Below are positions 44,315 to 53,220 of a DNA stretch of 64,000 bases, piece after piece. The translations under genes were made by a program, and so were the position numbers. Under the pieces are notes generated by a model. It worked only from the letters and a program-made list of their open reading frames with translations, searched no databases and had not been told where the DNA came from. Position 1 is the first letter of the stretch, and every line of letters starts with the position of its first letter. The stretch covers positions 1-64,000 of the forward strand of contig QAML01000103.1 in the NCBI GenBank assembly GCA_003150315.1, given 5' to 3'. The DNA is from Prevotellaceae bacterium (GTDB lineage Bacteria; Bacteroidota; Bacteroidia; Bacteroidales; Bacteroidaceae).

Positions 44315-45997
44315 ATGCAGAGAATAGGTTTTACATTAATGATATTGCTCGGAACTTTATCAACCGTTCAAGCGGCTGTACCTAAAAAAGTTCTGAACGC
44401 TTGTAAGTCGCTTGCGTCTGTTGTTACATATGGCAATGACGGAAAGATGATTTCCACATCCGTTGCCTTTACTCTGGGCGAAAAAGGTGAGTGCGTTTCG
44501 GAGTATACGGCATTCCATAACGCGCGCAGTGCCGAGTATATTGACGAGTCGGGAAAGAAGCAAAAGGTTTCGCGAATAAATGGTGCGAGCGATATATATG
44601 ATGTAATAAAATTCTCACTTGATACAAAATCCAAGGAGTTTCTTGCTGTGGCAAAAGCAGCGTCTCCACAAGGTAGTGCTGTATATATTTTGCGTAAAGG
44701 CAGCGCAAAGAAACCTGAAGCCGTTGCTTCTAAAATAAATGTAAAGAAAGATGTGTCTGGCGGAACTTATTACGAATTGGCTTTGCCTTATGATGAAAAG
44801 AATGTAGGCTGTCCCGTTGTAAATGAAGAAGGAGGATGCGTTGCCGTTGTTCAGCGTAATGTCGGTAAAGATGCTACTACTTATGCCATCAGTGCTTCTT
44901 TTTGCGAAAACTTGAAAGTAAAAGAAACTGATTATGCTAATTCGGCTCTTAACACCGTTTATATTCCCAAGACTTTGCCCGATGCCGAGGATGCTGCCTA
45001 TACATATATATATATGCTTTCGCAGGTTAGTCATGATAATTCCGTTTTCTCTGCGGCTCTGCAGGATTTTGTGGAAAAATATCCCAATAATGCCGATGGC
45101 TATGTAGAGCGTGCGAAATATAATGCGTCTCAAGGAAAATTCAACGATTGTGAAACAGATATAGCCAAGGCAGTTTCGCTTTCTGACAAAAAAGACAATC
45201 CTCATTATGTGTTCAGCAGGCTCGTTTACCAAAATGCGCTGTACAATTCCGAGAAAGCAAATTCCGCAGGTTGGACACTTGAGAAATCCGCGTCCGAGGC
45301 ACAGGAAGCGTACAATATTAATCCGCTTCCGCTTTACCAATTGCAGTTGGGAGATTGCTTTTTCGGTATGAAGAAATACAGTGAAGCTGTTAACATGTAT
45401 TCGGCAGTAAATTCTTCGTCCATAGCTACTCCCGAAACTTACTTTTACGAGGCAAAGGCACGCGGAAAGGTTGATAGTCTTGATGCCAAAATAATTGTTT
45501 TGCTTGATTCTGCCATTTCGCGTTTCTCAAAACCTTATAACAGCAGCGTTGCTCCATATCTGTTTGAGCGTGCCAATCAATATAACAACATTGGCAAATA
45601 TCGTGAATCGGCTCTCGATTATATAGAGTACGAACATGTGGTAGGTTTTCAGAATCTGAACGATAATTTCTATTATATCCGCGAGCAGATAGCGTTGAAA
45701 GGAAAAATGTACAAACAGGCTGATGACGATATAAATCGTGCTTTGGCAATAAATCCCGGTGATTATGTGTATAATGCCGAGAAAGCCGCATTAATGCTTC
45801 GTTTCGGAATGTTTGACGAAGCCATTCACAGCGCACAACGTGCCATAAACATAGATCCCAAAGGCGTTGACGGCTATAGACTTTTGGGAATTGCTTATGG
45901 CGAAACCAAGAAAAAACAACTTTGTTTGCAGAACTTGCAAAAAGCAAAAGAACTTGGCGACGAGCGTGCTGATGAACTTATAAAGCAATATAAGTAA
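44315..45997 (+). CDS. Exported TPR protein with degenerate trypsin-like domain
   Basis: 560 residues. Signal peptide at 1-20 (IGFTLMILLGTLSTVQA). The next 190 residues resemble a trypsin-like protease fold: SLASVVTYGNDGKMISTSVAF and the GCPVVNEEGGCVAVVQ strand pair occupy the usual positions. However, the nucleophile Ser of the GxS context is replaced (VGCPVV) and no clear catalytic His is present, so it is probably inactive. From about 235 on are TPR units (YPNNADGYVERAKYNASQGK, AINPGDYVYNAEKAALMLRF, NIDPKGVDGYRLLGIAYGET). Probably a periplasmic binding scaffold. It follows recN by 26 bases. Confidence 0.78.
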   Translation: MQRIGFTLMILLGTLSTVQAAVPKKVLNACKSLASVVTYGNDGKMISTSVAFTLGEKGECVSEYTAFHNARSAEYIDESGKKQKVSRINGASDIYDVIKFSLDTKSKEFLAVAKAASPQGSAVYILRKGSAKKPEAVASKINVKKDVSGGTYYELALPYDEKNVGCPVVNEEGGCVAVVQRNVGKDATTYAISASFCENLKVKETDYANSALNTVYIPKTLPDAEDAAYTYIYMLSQVSHDNSVFSAALQDFVEKYPNNADGYVERAKYNASQGKFNDCETDIAKAVSLSDKKDNPHYVFSRLVYQNALYNSEKANSAGWTLEKSASEAQEAYNINPLPLYQLQLGDCFFGMKKYSEAVNMYSAVNSSSIATPETYFYEAKARGKVDSLDAKIIVLLDSAISRFSKPYNSSVAPYLFERANQYNNIGKYRESALDYIEYEHVVGFQNLNDNFYYIREQIALKGKMYKQADDDINRALAINPGDYVYNAEKAALMLRFGMFDEAIHSAQRAINIDPKGVDGYRLLGIAYGETKKKQLCLQNLQKAKELGDERADELIKQYK

Positions 45998-46005
45998 TTC
46001 GGGAG

Positions 46006-46046
46006 TTGTTCGCCATGATAATTAATCAGATTATCATGGCGAACAA
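46006..46046. terminator. Perfect 17-bp palindrome between convergent genes
   Basis: The arms 46006-46022 and 46030-46046 (TTGTTCGCCATGATAAT and its exact complement) enclose a 7-base loop. The hairpin lies after the TPR gene and includes the last codons and stop of lrgB (46026-46028). It lacks long T-runs, so it may act as an RNA 3'-end stabiliser or factor-dependent terminator. Confidence 0.65.
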
Positions 46047-46715
46047 TGATGCACCTACCACGGTCAGTATGCCGCAAACCACTATTGACAATCCGCTTGT
46101 AGCTCCTTCTATAGTTCCCATTTCCATGGCGCGTGCCGTTCCTATGGCATGAGAAGCCGAACCCAAAGCAATGCCTTTGGCTATCGGTTCTTTTATGTGC
46201 AACAGTTTCAGAAAACTTTCTGCGAAAATATTGCCAAGTACGCCTGTTATGATAATTGCCACAACCGTAATCGGAACAATACCTCCGAGTTCTTCCGAAA
46301 CTCCCATACCTATTGCGGTGGTAATTGATTTGGGCAGGAAAGTGGCATATGAGGCATGATCCCAACCAAAAAGCAAAGCAAGCAACAGTATACTTGTAAG
46401 ACTTGAGAGCACTCCCGCAGTAATTCCAGATATAATGGCTCGGTAGTTTTTCTTCAGCAGTTCCATTTGCTGGTAAAGAGGCACGGCAAGGCATACGGTT
46501 GCAGGAGTAAGCAAATAGCTAAGCCACGAAGCTCCTGCGTTGTAGTCTTTGTAACTTGTTCCGGTAAGTGTAATTACTATTATGCACAAAACAATGCTCA
46601 CGAGAAGCGGGTTCATGAAAGTCCAATTTGTTTTGCGCTTTAGTAGCATGCCCATGGCGTATGAGCCGAGGCTTATGAGAACCCCGAAATACACGGAGTT
46701 TTGCAACATTTCCAT
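46026..46715 (-). CDS. lrgB: LrgB-like membrane protein
   Basis: 229 residues from the ATG at 46715 (MEMLQNSVYFGVLISLGSYA). About seven hydrophobic helices. LrgB/CidB landmarks include PATVCLAVPLYQQMELLKKN, LLFGWDHASYATFLPKSITTA and GIALGSASHAIGTARAMEMG. With LrgA it forms the holin-like Lrg/Cid system; plant and bacterial relatives transport glycolate or pyruvate, so metabolite export is an alternative to control of murein hydrolases. Its start overlaps the lrgA stop (TAATG). Confidence 0.9.
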   Translation of the reverse strand: MEMLQNSVYFGVLISLGSYAMGMLLKRKTNWTFMNPLLVSIVLCIIVITLTGTSYKDYNAGASWLSYLLTPATVCLAVPLYQQMELLKKNYRAIISGITAGVLSSLTSILLLALLFGWDHASYATFLPKSITTAIGMGVSEELGGIVPITVVAIIITGVLGNIFAESFLKLLHIKEPIAKGIALGSASHAIGTARAMEMGTIEGATSGLSIVVCGILTVVGASLFAMII

Positions 46716-47071
46716 TACTTCTTTTCTTTGTTTTTTCTTATTACAAACTGGGTTACTGCTCCTGCAGCTCCCATTACTATAAATGTGCTCAAAACGGTTA
46801 CTATTATATAGGCTGCTATGTGGCTTTTTATTAAATTCCACGAATCTACAAGCCCTACAGCGGCAGGAATAAACATAACCGGCATGACGGCTATTAGAAA
46901 AGTGCTTACCTCTCGTATGTCTTTAACCTTAATCCACTTCCTTTGCAAGGCGGCAAATAGTAGGACTATTCCGTAAATGCTTGGTGGAATTGGCAGCGGA
47001 ATGATATAGTGCAACATTTCGCCAAGAAAGGAAAAGCCTATGATTATAATGAACTGTATAATGTATTTCAT
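46715..47071 (-). CDS. lrgA: LrgA/CidA-like membrane protein
   Basis: 118 residues from the ATG at 47071 (MKYIIQFIIIIGFSFLGEML); the longer upstream frame belongs to the kinase gene region. Four helices with the family motif LPLPIPPSIYGIVLLFAAL (PxPxSxxG) and VMPVMFIPAAVGLVDSW. Small holin-like partner of LrgB, coupled to it by a TAATG junction. It follows the cytidylate-kinase-like gene by 11 bases. Confidence 0.9.
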   Translation of the reverse strand: MKYIIQFIIIIGFSFLGEMLHYIIPLPIPPSIYGIVLLFAALQRKWIKVKDIREVSTFLIAVMPVMFIPAAVGLVDSWNLIKSHIAAYIIVTVLSTFIVMGAAGAVTQFVIRKNKEKK

Positions 47072-47082
47072 GCTTCCGGCAA

Positions 47083-47658
47083 TTACAGGGCTACGTTTTC
47101 TATGTATTCGCTGATGATTTTTACCGATTTTTCTGCGCCAAGACGCACACAATCCAGACACAAATCATAATCTTCTGCGTTGCCCCACGTCAGACCTGTG
47201 TAATATTTGTGATAGCGAATGCGACTGTCGTCAAGATTGTTCACATATTCTTCCGCATCGCGCTTCGAAATGTGCTGCTCTCGGGCAATGGCTTCGATAC
47301 GCGAGTTTATGTCTCCCTTCAAAAACACGGAAATCAAATCCTTTCTGTGTCTGAAAATATAGTTTCCGCATCGACCTATTATAATGCAGCCCTTGTTGCC
47401 AATCATGTCCGACAGAACTTGAAGCGACTTGTGTTCCGGGTCTTGCTCGTCGTATGCAGAGAATGATGAAATGGCAAACATGAGTTCGTCAACGGGACGT
47501 TCTTCGAAAAAATCGTCCATTGCTTCAAGCACACCTTTTTTACGTGCCATTTCAAACAAGTCCATACGAGTGTAAAAAGGTATATTGTACCGGGCAGATA
47601 GCTCTTTGCCAATTTTTATTGCCCCGCATCCGCATTGTCGCGCTATTGTGATAATCAT
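47083..47658 (-). CDS. Cytidylate kinase-like family protein
   Basis: 191 residues of the Cytidylate_kin2 family. MIITIARQCGCGAIKIGKEL provides a P-loop-like start (the usual GxGxxGK is altered to CGCGAIKIG), IIIGRCGNYIF is the second motif, and RIEAIAREQHISKRDAEEYV with YHKYYTGLTWGNAEDYDLC is characteristic. This is not the essential Cmk; its nucleotide substrate is unknown. It is the first gene of an operon with lrgA and lrgB, with a TAATTTTG box 22 bases upstream. Confidence 0.82.
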   Translation of the reverse strand: MIITIARQCGCGAIKIGKELSARYNIPFYTRMDLFEMARKKGVLEAMDDFFEERPVDELMFAISSFSAYDEQDPEHKSLQVLSDMIGNKGCIIIGRCGNYIFRHRKDLISVFLKGDINSRIEAIAREQHISKRDAEEYVNNLDDSRIRYHKYYTGLTWGNAEDYDLCLDCVRLGAEKSVKIISEYIENVAL

Positions 47659-47679
47659 GAAGTGTGGTTTTTAGGACTG

Positions 47680-47687
47680 CAAAATTA
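47680..47687 (-). promoter_or_regulatory. -7 box for the kinase-lrgAB operon
   Basis: TAATTTTG on the minus strand, 22 bases before the ATG at 47658; no clear -33 element. Confidence 0.5.
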
Positions 47688-47801
47688 CAAATGTTTGTTT
47701 CCTTGGCGGAAATTTATAAGGCAAAAGGCGCGAAGATTTTGTTTTTTGCCGTAACATCGCGCGCTTTTGCAAAATGTTATTGGCATAGAAGGATATGTAA
47801 A

Positions 47802-47842
47802 AACAATAAAGCGGAACATGAACCATGCTCCGCATTATCGTT
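47802..47842 (-). terminator. Terminator of the sugar kinase gene
   Basis: An imperfect 19-bp stem (core GCGGAACATG with CATGCTCCGC) and an AAC loop, downstream of the kinase stop. On the minus strand it is followed by TTTATTGTTTTT. Confidence 0.7.
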
Positions 47843-47857
47843 ATAAACGTTCTCGAT

Positions 47858-48745
47858 TTAATGCGAGATACGGGCTATGAAATCTTCCGGCAATTTGGGC
47901 ATTGCGCCATTTTGAGTGCAAACATAAGCACTTACTTCCACTGCAAGTCGATGAGCTTCCTTTATTGGAAGATTTGCAAGGATAGCGGAGCAAAATGTTC
48001 CCGTAAACGAATCTCCGGCTCCCACTGTGTCGGCAACTTTTACCTTTGGAGTTTCAATATATGAGCACTCGCCGTTGGCAGTAAACACATAACTGCCTGT
48101 TGCACCGCATGTCAGGATGATTGTTTCAATATAAAAGTCTTTCATAAAATGTTGGCATCCATCTTGGTATGCAGGTTTGCCATATCCGAACAGTTCTGTA
48201 ACAATGGGGAACTCTTCATCGTTTATTTTTAGAACTTTGCATTTATTCAAAGATTCCTTGATAATATCTTTTGTATAGAAATTTCCACGCAGATTAATAT
48301 CGAAGATGCGCAGACACTCATCGGAGGTGAAATTTATGAATTTGTTTATTGAATTGCGTGAGGTTTCCGACCTTTGTGCAAGCGTTCCCCAGCATACGGC
48401 ATCGCATTTGCCGGCAGCCTTTTCCATTTCGTCTGTGAAAGGAATGTTGTCCCACGCCACACCTTGGTTTATTGTATATGTCGGAACCCCTTGGGCATCG
48501 AGCTTGACTGACACGCTGCCTGTGGGAAAGTTCACGCGTGGAGTTATGAACTTCAATCCGTTACTGTTTAATGCTTCGATAGTTTCCCCGCCCAAGTCGT
48601 CATTGCCAATGGCACTGACGGCAATGGCATCATTTCCGAATTGTTGCGTGAAATAAGCAAAATTGGCAGGCGCACCTCCAAGTTTCTTACCTTCCGGAAG
48701 CACATCCCACAGAACTTCTCCGAGTCCTATTATAAGTTTCTTCAT
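47858..48745 (-). CDS. PfkB-family sugar kinase (fructokinase-like)
   Basis: 295 residues from the ATG at 48745 (MKKLIIGLGEVLWDVLPEGK). Signatures: KLGGAPANFAYFTQQFGNDA (substrate Gly-rich loop), IGNDDLGGETIEALN, and the ATP/catalytic motif VADTVGAGDSFTGTFCSA with Asp as base. The early GEVLWDxLP is typical of fructokinases in Bacteroidota. Cytosolic, transcribed alone, with a hairpin after the stop. Specificity for fructose is likely but not proven by sequence. Confidence 0.88.
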   Translation of the reverse strand: MKKLIIGLGEVLWDVLPEGKKLGGAPANFAYFTQQFGNDAIAVSAIGNDDLGGETIEALNSNGLKFITPRVNFPTGSVSVKLDAQGVPTYTINQGVAWDNIPFTDEMEKAAGKCDAVCWGTLAQRSETSRNSINKFINFTSDECLRIFDINLRGNFYTKDIIKESLNKCKVLKINDEEFPIVTELFGYGKPAYQDGCQHFMKDFYIETIILTCGATGSYVFTANGECSYIETPKVKVADTVGAGDSFTGTFCSAILANLPIKEAHRLAVEVSAYVCTQNGAMPKLPEDFIARISH

Positions 48746-48941
48746 CTTCTTGTTTGTGTATGGCATTATTTATTGTTAACGCGAATTGTTCGCAAATAAT
48801 TGTGGGAAGCCATAAGAAAATGCTTGGTAATTTTTTTTGACATCTCCCTTTTTGGGAAAAAATAATGGCAAAGTCGGCGGATTAAAATTTATATTTCCGA
48901 GCCTTGTATAAGGCTAAAAAAGTGCAGTTCGCCGAAGTCAT

Positions 48942-49028
48942 AAAACACACATGGCTTGTCGTAAAAAATACAAGCCATGTATTTTAAAATACAAGGCACT
49001 TATTTCAAAATATATGCCTTATATTTTT
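48942..49028. repeat. Modular palindromic element, copy 8
   Basis: The order is CATGGC, CAAGCC, CAAGGC, GCCTTA: three boxes point the same way and only the last is inverted. It lies in the 48746-49202 gap between the kinase start and the rpmA end. Besides this and the rpmA terminator nothing is recognised there. Confidence 0.88.
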
Positions 49029-49143
49029 CGCGAAAAATGATACCTGATTTTCAATGACTTATAAAAAGCAAGTTTTGTGGTGTTTTGCACACCTTGTGAG
49101 GCATGGGAAAAACAAAAAAGGAAGTGAGGGTATTCGAAAACCA

Positions 49144-49177
49144 AAAACTCCGAAAGCCAAACGACTTTCGGAGTTTT
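49144..49177 (-). terminator. Terminator after rpmA
   Basis: A 13-bp perfect stem (AAAACTCCGAAAG with CTTTCGGAGTTTT) and an 8-base loop, followed on the minus strand by a T-rich tail; it ends the rplU-rpmA transcript. Confidence 0.85.
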
Positions 49178-49202
49178 GTATTTGATAGTTGATTTATTCT
49201 CT

Positions 49203-49475
49203 TTATGCTTCAGCGTTTTCAGCAGTAGCAATAACAGAAACAACACTTCTATCGCGTTTGCCGCGTTTGAAACAAACTGTTCCGTCTGCGAGAGCGAAAA
49301 GAGTATCGTCGCTTCCTATGCCCACGTTTTTGCCTGGATAGTGTACAGTGCCGCGCTGGCGAACAATAATGTTGCCGGCTTTGCATACCTGACCGCCGAA
49401 AATTTTAACGCCTAATCGTTTTGAAGCTGATTCACGACCGTTCTTAGAACTACCTACACCTTTTTTATGTGCCAT
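49203..49475 (-). CDS. rpmA: Ribosomal protein bL27
   Basis: 90 residues. [20 protein letters not shown] with LGVKIFGGQ is the invariant start of bL27, whose N-terminal tail reaches the peptidyl-transferase centre; [27 protein letters not shown] follows in two conserved blocks. No Firmicute-type N-terminal extension. The C-terminus is slightly variable ([13 protein letters not shown]). It follows rplU by 19 bases with a purine-rich AGGAGGAAT leader, unusually Shine-Dalgarno-like for this phylum. Confidence 0.97.
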   Translation of the reverse strand: MAHKKGVGSSKNGRESASKRLGVKIFGGQVCKAGNIIVRQRGTVHYPGKNVGIGSDDTLFALADGTVCFKRGKRDRSVVSVIATAENAEA

Positions 49476-49494
49476 AATCTGATTCCTCCTAAAA

Positions 49495-49812
49495 TTAAGC
49501 TACGACTTCTTTAATTAATATTTCTGTGAACTGCTCACGGTGTCCGTTCTTTTTGCGCTCGTCTTTGCGGCGTTTCATGTGGAAAACGATCACTTTGTCG
49601 CCCTTTACGAGGGGACGAACAACTTCACAAACTACTTTTGCACCTTCTACCGTGGGTGAACCTACGGTTACTGTGCCTTCATTGCTGGCAAGAAGAACTT
49701 TGTTGAATTCAACGCTCTGACCTTCTTCTGCGTTCTTGATGTGGTGCACGAAGAGCTTCTTTCCTGCCTCGGCCTTGAACTGTTGGCCGTTGATTTCTAC
49801 AATTGCGTACAT
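49495..49812 (-). CDS. rplU: Ribosomal protein bL21
   Basis: 105 residues. [20 protein letters not shown] at the start and [20 protein letters not shown] near the end are the family signatures. Binds 23S rRNA in the large subunit. It heads the rplU-rpmA operon with a good promoter at 49895-49926. Confidence 0.97.
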   Translation of the reverse strand: MYAIVEINGQQFKAEAGKKLFVHHIKNAEEGQSVEFNKVLLASNEGTVTVGSPTVEGAKVVCEVVRPLVKGDKVIVFHMKRRKDERKKNGHREQFTEILIKEVVA

Positions 49813-49894
49813 TTTTATTATTTAATATGTTGTTCCCGGGGGCGTGGACATCCCTGTGCCCAACTTTATTTGCCCTTTAAGGACTTTGCGGGTG

Positions 49895-49926
49895 CAAAAT
49901 TAGCCATAATTCATGATTCTGACAAA
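49895..49926 (-). promoter_or_regulatory. Promoter of rplU-rpmA
   Basis: On the minus strand TTTG (49926-49923), 20 bases, TAATTTTG (49902-49895), 83 bases before the rplU ATG. The long leader could carry translational control, but no structure is clear. Confidence 0.65.
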
Positions 49927-50042
49927 TATTTGCGGATTTTATCCCCGAAATTTTCAGAACAAATTCATTTTACCGGCAAATATTTGAATATTGGCACGGA
50001 ATTCGCATATACATCAAACAGAGAACAAAACATTACAGAAAT

Positions 50043-52097
50043 ATGACAAAAGGTAAAATCGGGGTAACAACCGAAAACATTTTCCCCGTTATCAAGCAGT
50101 TTTTATACAGCGATCATGAGATTTTTTTGCGTGAGATAGTTTCAAACGCCGTAGATGCCACTCAAAAATTGAAAACTTACGCCATGAAAGGCGATTTCAA
50201 GGGAGAGTTGGGCGATTTAACCGTTCGTGTTTCAATTGATGAGAAGAATGGCACTCTTACTGTCAGTGATCGCGGCATAGGTATGACGGCTGAAGAAATA
50301 GATAAGTACATAAATCAGATAGCTTTCTCGGGAGCGAACGACTTTCTCGACAAATACAAAAACGATGCTAATGCCATTATCGGGCATTTCGGTTTGGGTT
50401 TCTACTCTGCCTTTATGGTGAGCAAGGAAGTTGAGATTGTTACTCGCAGCTACAAAGAAAATTCGAAAGCTGTGCGTTGGGTATGCGACGGTTCTCCTTC
50501 TTATGAGATTTCCGACGCAGAAAAGGAAGACCGTGGCACTGATATTATTCTCCACATTGATGATGATTCGAAAGAATATTTGGAGAAGAACCGCATTCAG
50601 GCATTACTTTCGAAATATTGCCGTTTCCTGCCGGTGTCTGTGGCTTTTGGCAAGAAAACAGAGTGGAAAGACGGAAAGAATGTCGAAACAGAGGAAGATA
50701 ATATTATTAATGACATAAAACCTTTGTGGACTCGCAAACCGTCGGAACTGAAAGACGAGGATTATACGAAGTTCTACCATGATCTTTATCCCATGGCAGA
50801 TGATCCTTTGTTCTGGATTCACTTGAATGTGGACTATCCTTTCAATCTAACGGGCGTTTTGTATTTCCCGAAAATCAAGAATAATCTCGATTTGCAGCGA
50901 AATAAAATTCAGCTTTACAGTAATCAGGTGTTCGTAACCGATAATGTTGAGAACATAGTGCCTGATTTTCTGACTTTGCTCCATGGTGTAATCGATTCTC
51001 CGGACATTCCGCTGAATGTAAGTCGCAGTTATTTGCAGGCAGATTCGAATGTAAAGAAAATATCCACGTATATAACCAAAAAAGTTGCCGATCGTTTGCA
51101 GGGCATATTTAAGAACGACCGGAAGAACTTTGAAGGCAAATGGGACGACTTGAAGATCTTTATAAACTACGGCATGCTTTCGCAGCCCGATTTCTATGAT
51201 CGTGCCAAGGATTTCGCTCTTCTCAAGGACGTGGACGGAAAATATTTCACTCTTGAGGAATACCGTACCCTTATAAAGGATAATCAGACCGACAAGAATG
51301 AAATGACTGTATATCTCTATGCTAATGACAAAGAAGCACAATATACATATATAGAAAATGCCAAGTCTAAGGGTTACAGTGTTCTGCTTTTTGACGGACA
51401 ACTCGATACAGCCATGGTTAATCTCTATGAGCAGAAGTTGGAGAAGTGTCGTTTTTCGCGTGTTGACAGTGATGCAATAGACCGTTTGATTCAAAAGAAA
51501 GACGACGAGACAAAAGAAACTGACAGCGTGCAGGATAAAAATGTGGCAGATATGTTCAATTCGCAGTTGCCACAGATAAAAGGTGCAATGTTTCATGTTG
51601 AAACACGCGCCGCAGGCGAAAATTCTGCTCCCGTAACAATTATTCAGAGCGAATATATGCGTAGAATGAAGGAACTGAGCCGAATTGAATCGGGAATGCA
51701 GTTTTATGGTCAGATGCCCGACGAATATACCATTATATTGAACAGCGATCACAGACTGATAAAGGAGATTCGCGAGGACGGAGACAAAGCTACGGCAGAG
51801 AAGTTGAAACCTGTTGATGCTGATATTAAAGGTTTGGAGGCGCGTCGTGCAGTACTTAGTCAGGAGCAGGAGAAGAAAAAGGCAGACGAGTTGACAGACG
51901 AAGACCGCAAACAGATGAAAGATTGTGAAGAACAGATTGGCAAACGCCGCGAAGAGCGTAAAGGCATACTTGCAGAATATGCCAAGGACAACAAGACGCT
52001 TCACCAGCTTGTGGATCTTGCTTTGCTGCAGAACAACATGCTTCGCGGCGAGGCTTTGAGCAAATTCATTTCGCGCAGCATAGACATGATAAAGTAA
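50043..52097 (+). CDS. htpG: Chaperone HtpG (Hsp90)
   Basis: 684 residues, somewhat longer than the E. coli protein because of a charged insertion near the C-terminus (EARRAVLSQEQEKKKADELT), as in other Bacteroidota. The GHKL ATPase motifs are FLREIVSNAVDATQKLK (ATP-binding Asn), SDRGIGMTAEEI and GHFGLGFYSAFMV. The middle domain contains NVSRSYLQADSNVKKI. Single-gene unit with a strong terminator after it. Confidence 0.97.
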   Translation: MTKGKIGVTTENIFPVIKQFLYSDHEIFLREIVSNAVDATQKLKTYAMKGDFKGELGDLTVRVSIDEKNGTLTVSDRGIGMTAEEIDKYINQIAFSGANDFLDKYKNDANAIIGHFGLGFYSAFMVSKEVEIVTRSYKENSKAVRWVCDGSPSYEISDAEKEDRGTDIILHIDDDSKEYLEKNRIQALLSKYCRFLPVSVAFGKKTEWKDGKNVETEEDNIINDIKPLWTRKPSELKDEDYTKFYHDLYPMADDPLFWIHLNVDYPFNLTGVLYFPKIKNNLDLQRNKIQLYSNQVFVTDNVENIVPDFLTLLHGVIDSPDIPLNVSRSYLQADSNVKKISTYITKKVADRLQGIFKNDRKNFEGKWDDLKIFINYGMLSQPDFYDRAKDFALLKDVDGKYFTLEEYRTLIKDNQTDKNEMTVYLYANDKEAQYTYIENAKSKGYSVLLFDGQLDTAMVNLYEQKLEKCRFSRVDSDAIDRLIQKKDDETKETDSVQDKNVADMFNSQLPQIKGAMFHVETRAAGENSAPVTIIQSEYMRRMKELSRIESGMQFYGQMPDEYTIILNSDHRLIKEIREDGDKATAEKLKPVDADIKGLEARRAVLSQEQEKKKADELTDEDRKQMKDCEEQIGKRREERKGILAEYAKDNKTLHQLVDLALLQNNMLRGEALSKFISRSIDMIK

Positions 52098-52125
52098 GAG
52101 TCTGTTTTTAGAAAATCGATAACGT

Positions 52126-52164
52126 AAAACCACCCGGACACATTAGGTGTTCGGGTGGTTTTTT
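52126..52164 (+). terminator. Intrinsic terminator of htpG
   Basis: A 15-bp stem with one G-T pair (AAAACCACCCGGACA with TGTTCGGGTGGTTTT), a 7-base loop and a T-run to 52164. Confidence 0.88.
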
Positions 52165-52217
52165 ATGATATTATGTGATGCGATAACCGATGTATGAAAC
52201 CTCGTGTGGAACATCGC

Positions 52218-52304
52218 AAAAAACACAAGGCACTTATTTTAAAATAAGTGCCTTGTATTTTAAAATATATGGCTTATATTTTTCATGAAAAGCCTTGTAT
52301 TTTT
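52218..52304. repeat. Modular palindromic element, copy 9
   Basis: The boxes are CAAGGC (52226), GCCTTG (52250), GGCTTA (52271) and GCCTTG (52292): spacing 24, 21, 21. Here the perfect inverted pair is boxes 1 and 2. It lies between convergent genes; apart from the htpG terminator the rest of 52098-52495 shows no gene. Confidence 0.9.
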
Positions 52305-52495
52305 AAGGATGTGGTGAGTGGCTAAAAATCAAATACTTATAACGAGACAGAAAAACGATTCGCATGCGAACGGGAAAGAACTGTTTTTTGTCGTAATTTG
52401 TTGTTGTATCCGGTAGAAGTTAAATGCAAGAAATCATAAAGATTGATGCCATGATTCCGTTGCATTTGGTATTCTGCGGATCCGTTGAAGCTATA

Positions 52496-53122
52496 TTATT
52501 TATCTATAGTGCTCTTCACATACTTTGTTCTTGTCCATTTTCCTTCGGGACGCAAAAACAGTGTGTCCTGTTCCAAGGATACAATATTGAATGTGTCGTA
52601 ATACAAAACGGGGTGGGCAAGCATGGCATCGCATTTTGTGAGCACGAGTTTGGCATTTTTTATGTCCCAATTCTTATATCTCAGACGTTCCGGCTTTGTT
52701 GTTATAGTTCCTGCGTATCCGTCTTCACCCAGTGTGAAACCGGTTGCCGCAGGGTCGCCTATTGAGTCGCCGGTTAACCATCGCCCTATGAGCGAAGACA
52801 AATCTATTGCTCTAACAACGCGCTTTTTGTCTTCCGAAAGCACTATTGCCACTTGGTCGCCAGTATCAAAATTTCCGATGATAGCCCCGTGCTTTCGTGC
52901 TTGTATAATGTTGTAATGCTGAGGGTCTTCACCCGGTTTTATAAAATCGAGGATTGAATCGGTACATTCCGAACCGGCATAACCGGTTTCCACGCTGTTG
53001 CCATTGGAAAAGGAAATTTCCGTGCTGTCGCTTTTTAGTGCAGGTGCATGTGTCTTTCCGCCGCACGAAATCATGGTTGCAATCATTGCGGCGCATATAG
53101 GTAAGAAAATTGATTTCAGCAT
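52496..53122 (-). CDS. Lipoprotein of unknown function
   Basis: 208 residues with lipoprotein signal MLKSIFLPICAAMIATMISC (Cys at 20). The mature part contains GAIIGNFDTGDQVAIVLSED, LIGRWLTGDSIGDPAATGFT and LGEDGYAGTI, reminiscent of lipocalin-like lipoproteins of Bacteroidales (the LIGRW...GDS pattern with later beta strands). No enzymatic motif. It is divergent from the HD hydrolase gene. TAATTTTG at 53143-53150 is its likely -7 box. Confidence 0.7.
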   Translation of the reverse strand: MLKSIFLPICAAMIATMISCGGKTHAPALKSDSTEISFSNGNSVETGYAGSECTDSILDFIKPGEDPQHYNIIQARKHGAIIGNFDTGDQVAIVLSEDKKRVVRAIDLSSLIGRWLTGDSIGDPAATGFTLGEDGYAGTITTKPERLRYKNWDIKNAKLVLTKCDAMLAHPVLYYDTFNIVSLEQDTLFLRPEGKWTRTKYVKSTIDK

Positions 53123-53142
53123 GTCTTTTTTCTGATTTTCGG

Positions 53143-53150
53143 CAAAATTA
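53143..53150 (-). promoter_or_regulatory. -7 box for the 52496-53122 lipoprotein gene
   Basis: TAATTTTG on the minus strand, 21 bases before the ATG. Confidence 0.5.
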
Positions 53151-53220
53151 CGAATTTACTTATAATGCAAAAGAAGAAATTGGAACGGATTGCATAACTT
53201 CGCAGTCAAAAAGCGAGAAA

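Noticed and set aside
50847..52133. 428-codon open frame opposite htpG
   Set aside because: It is entirely antisense to a well-conserved chaperone gene and rich in Cys, Phe and His in the pattern typical of antisense shadows.
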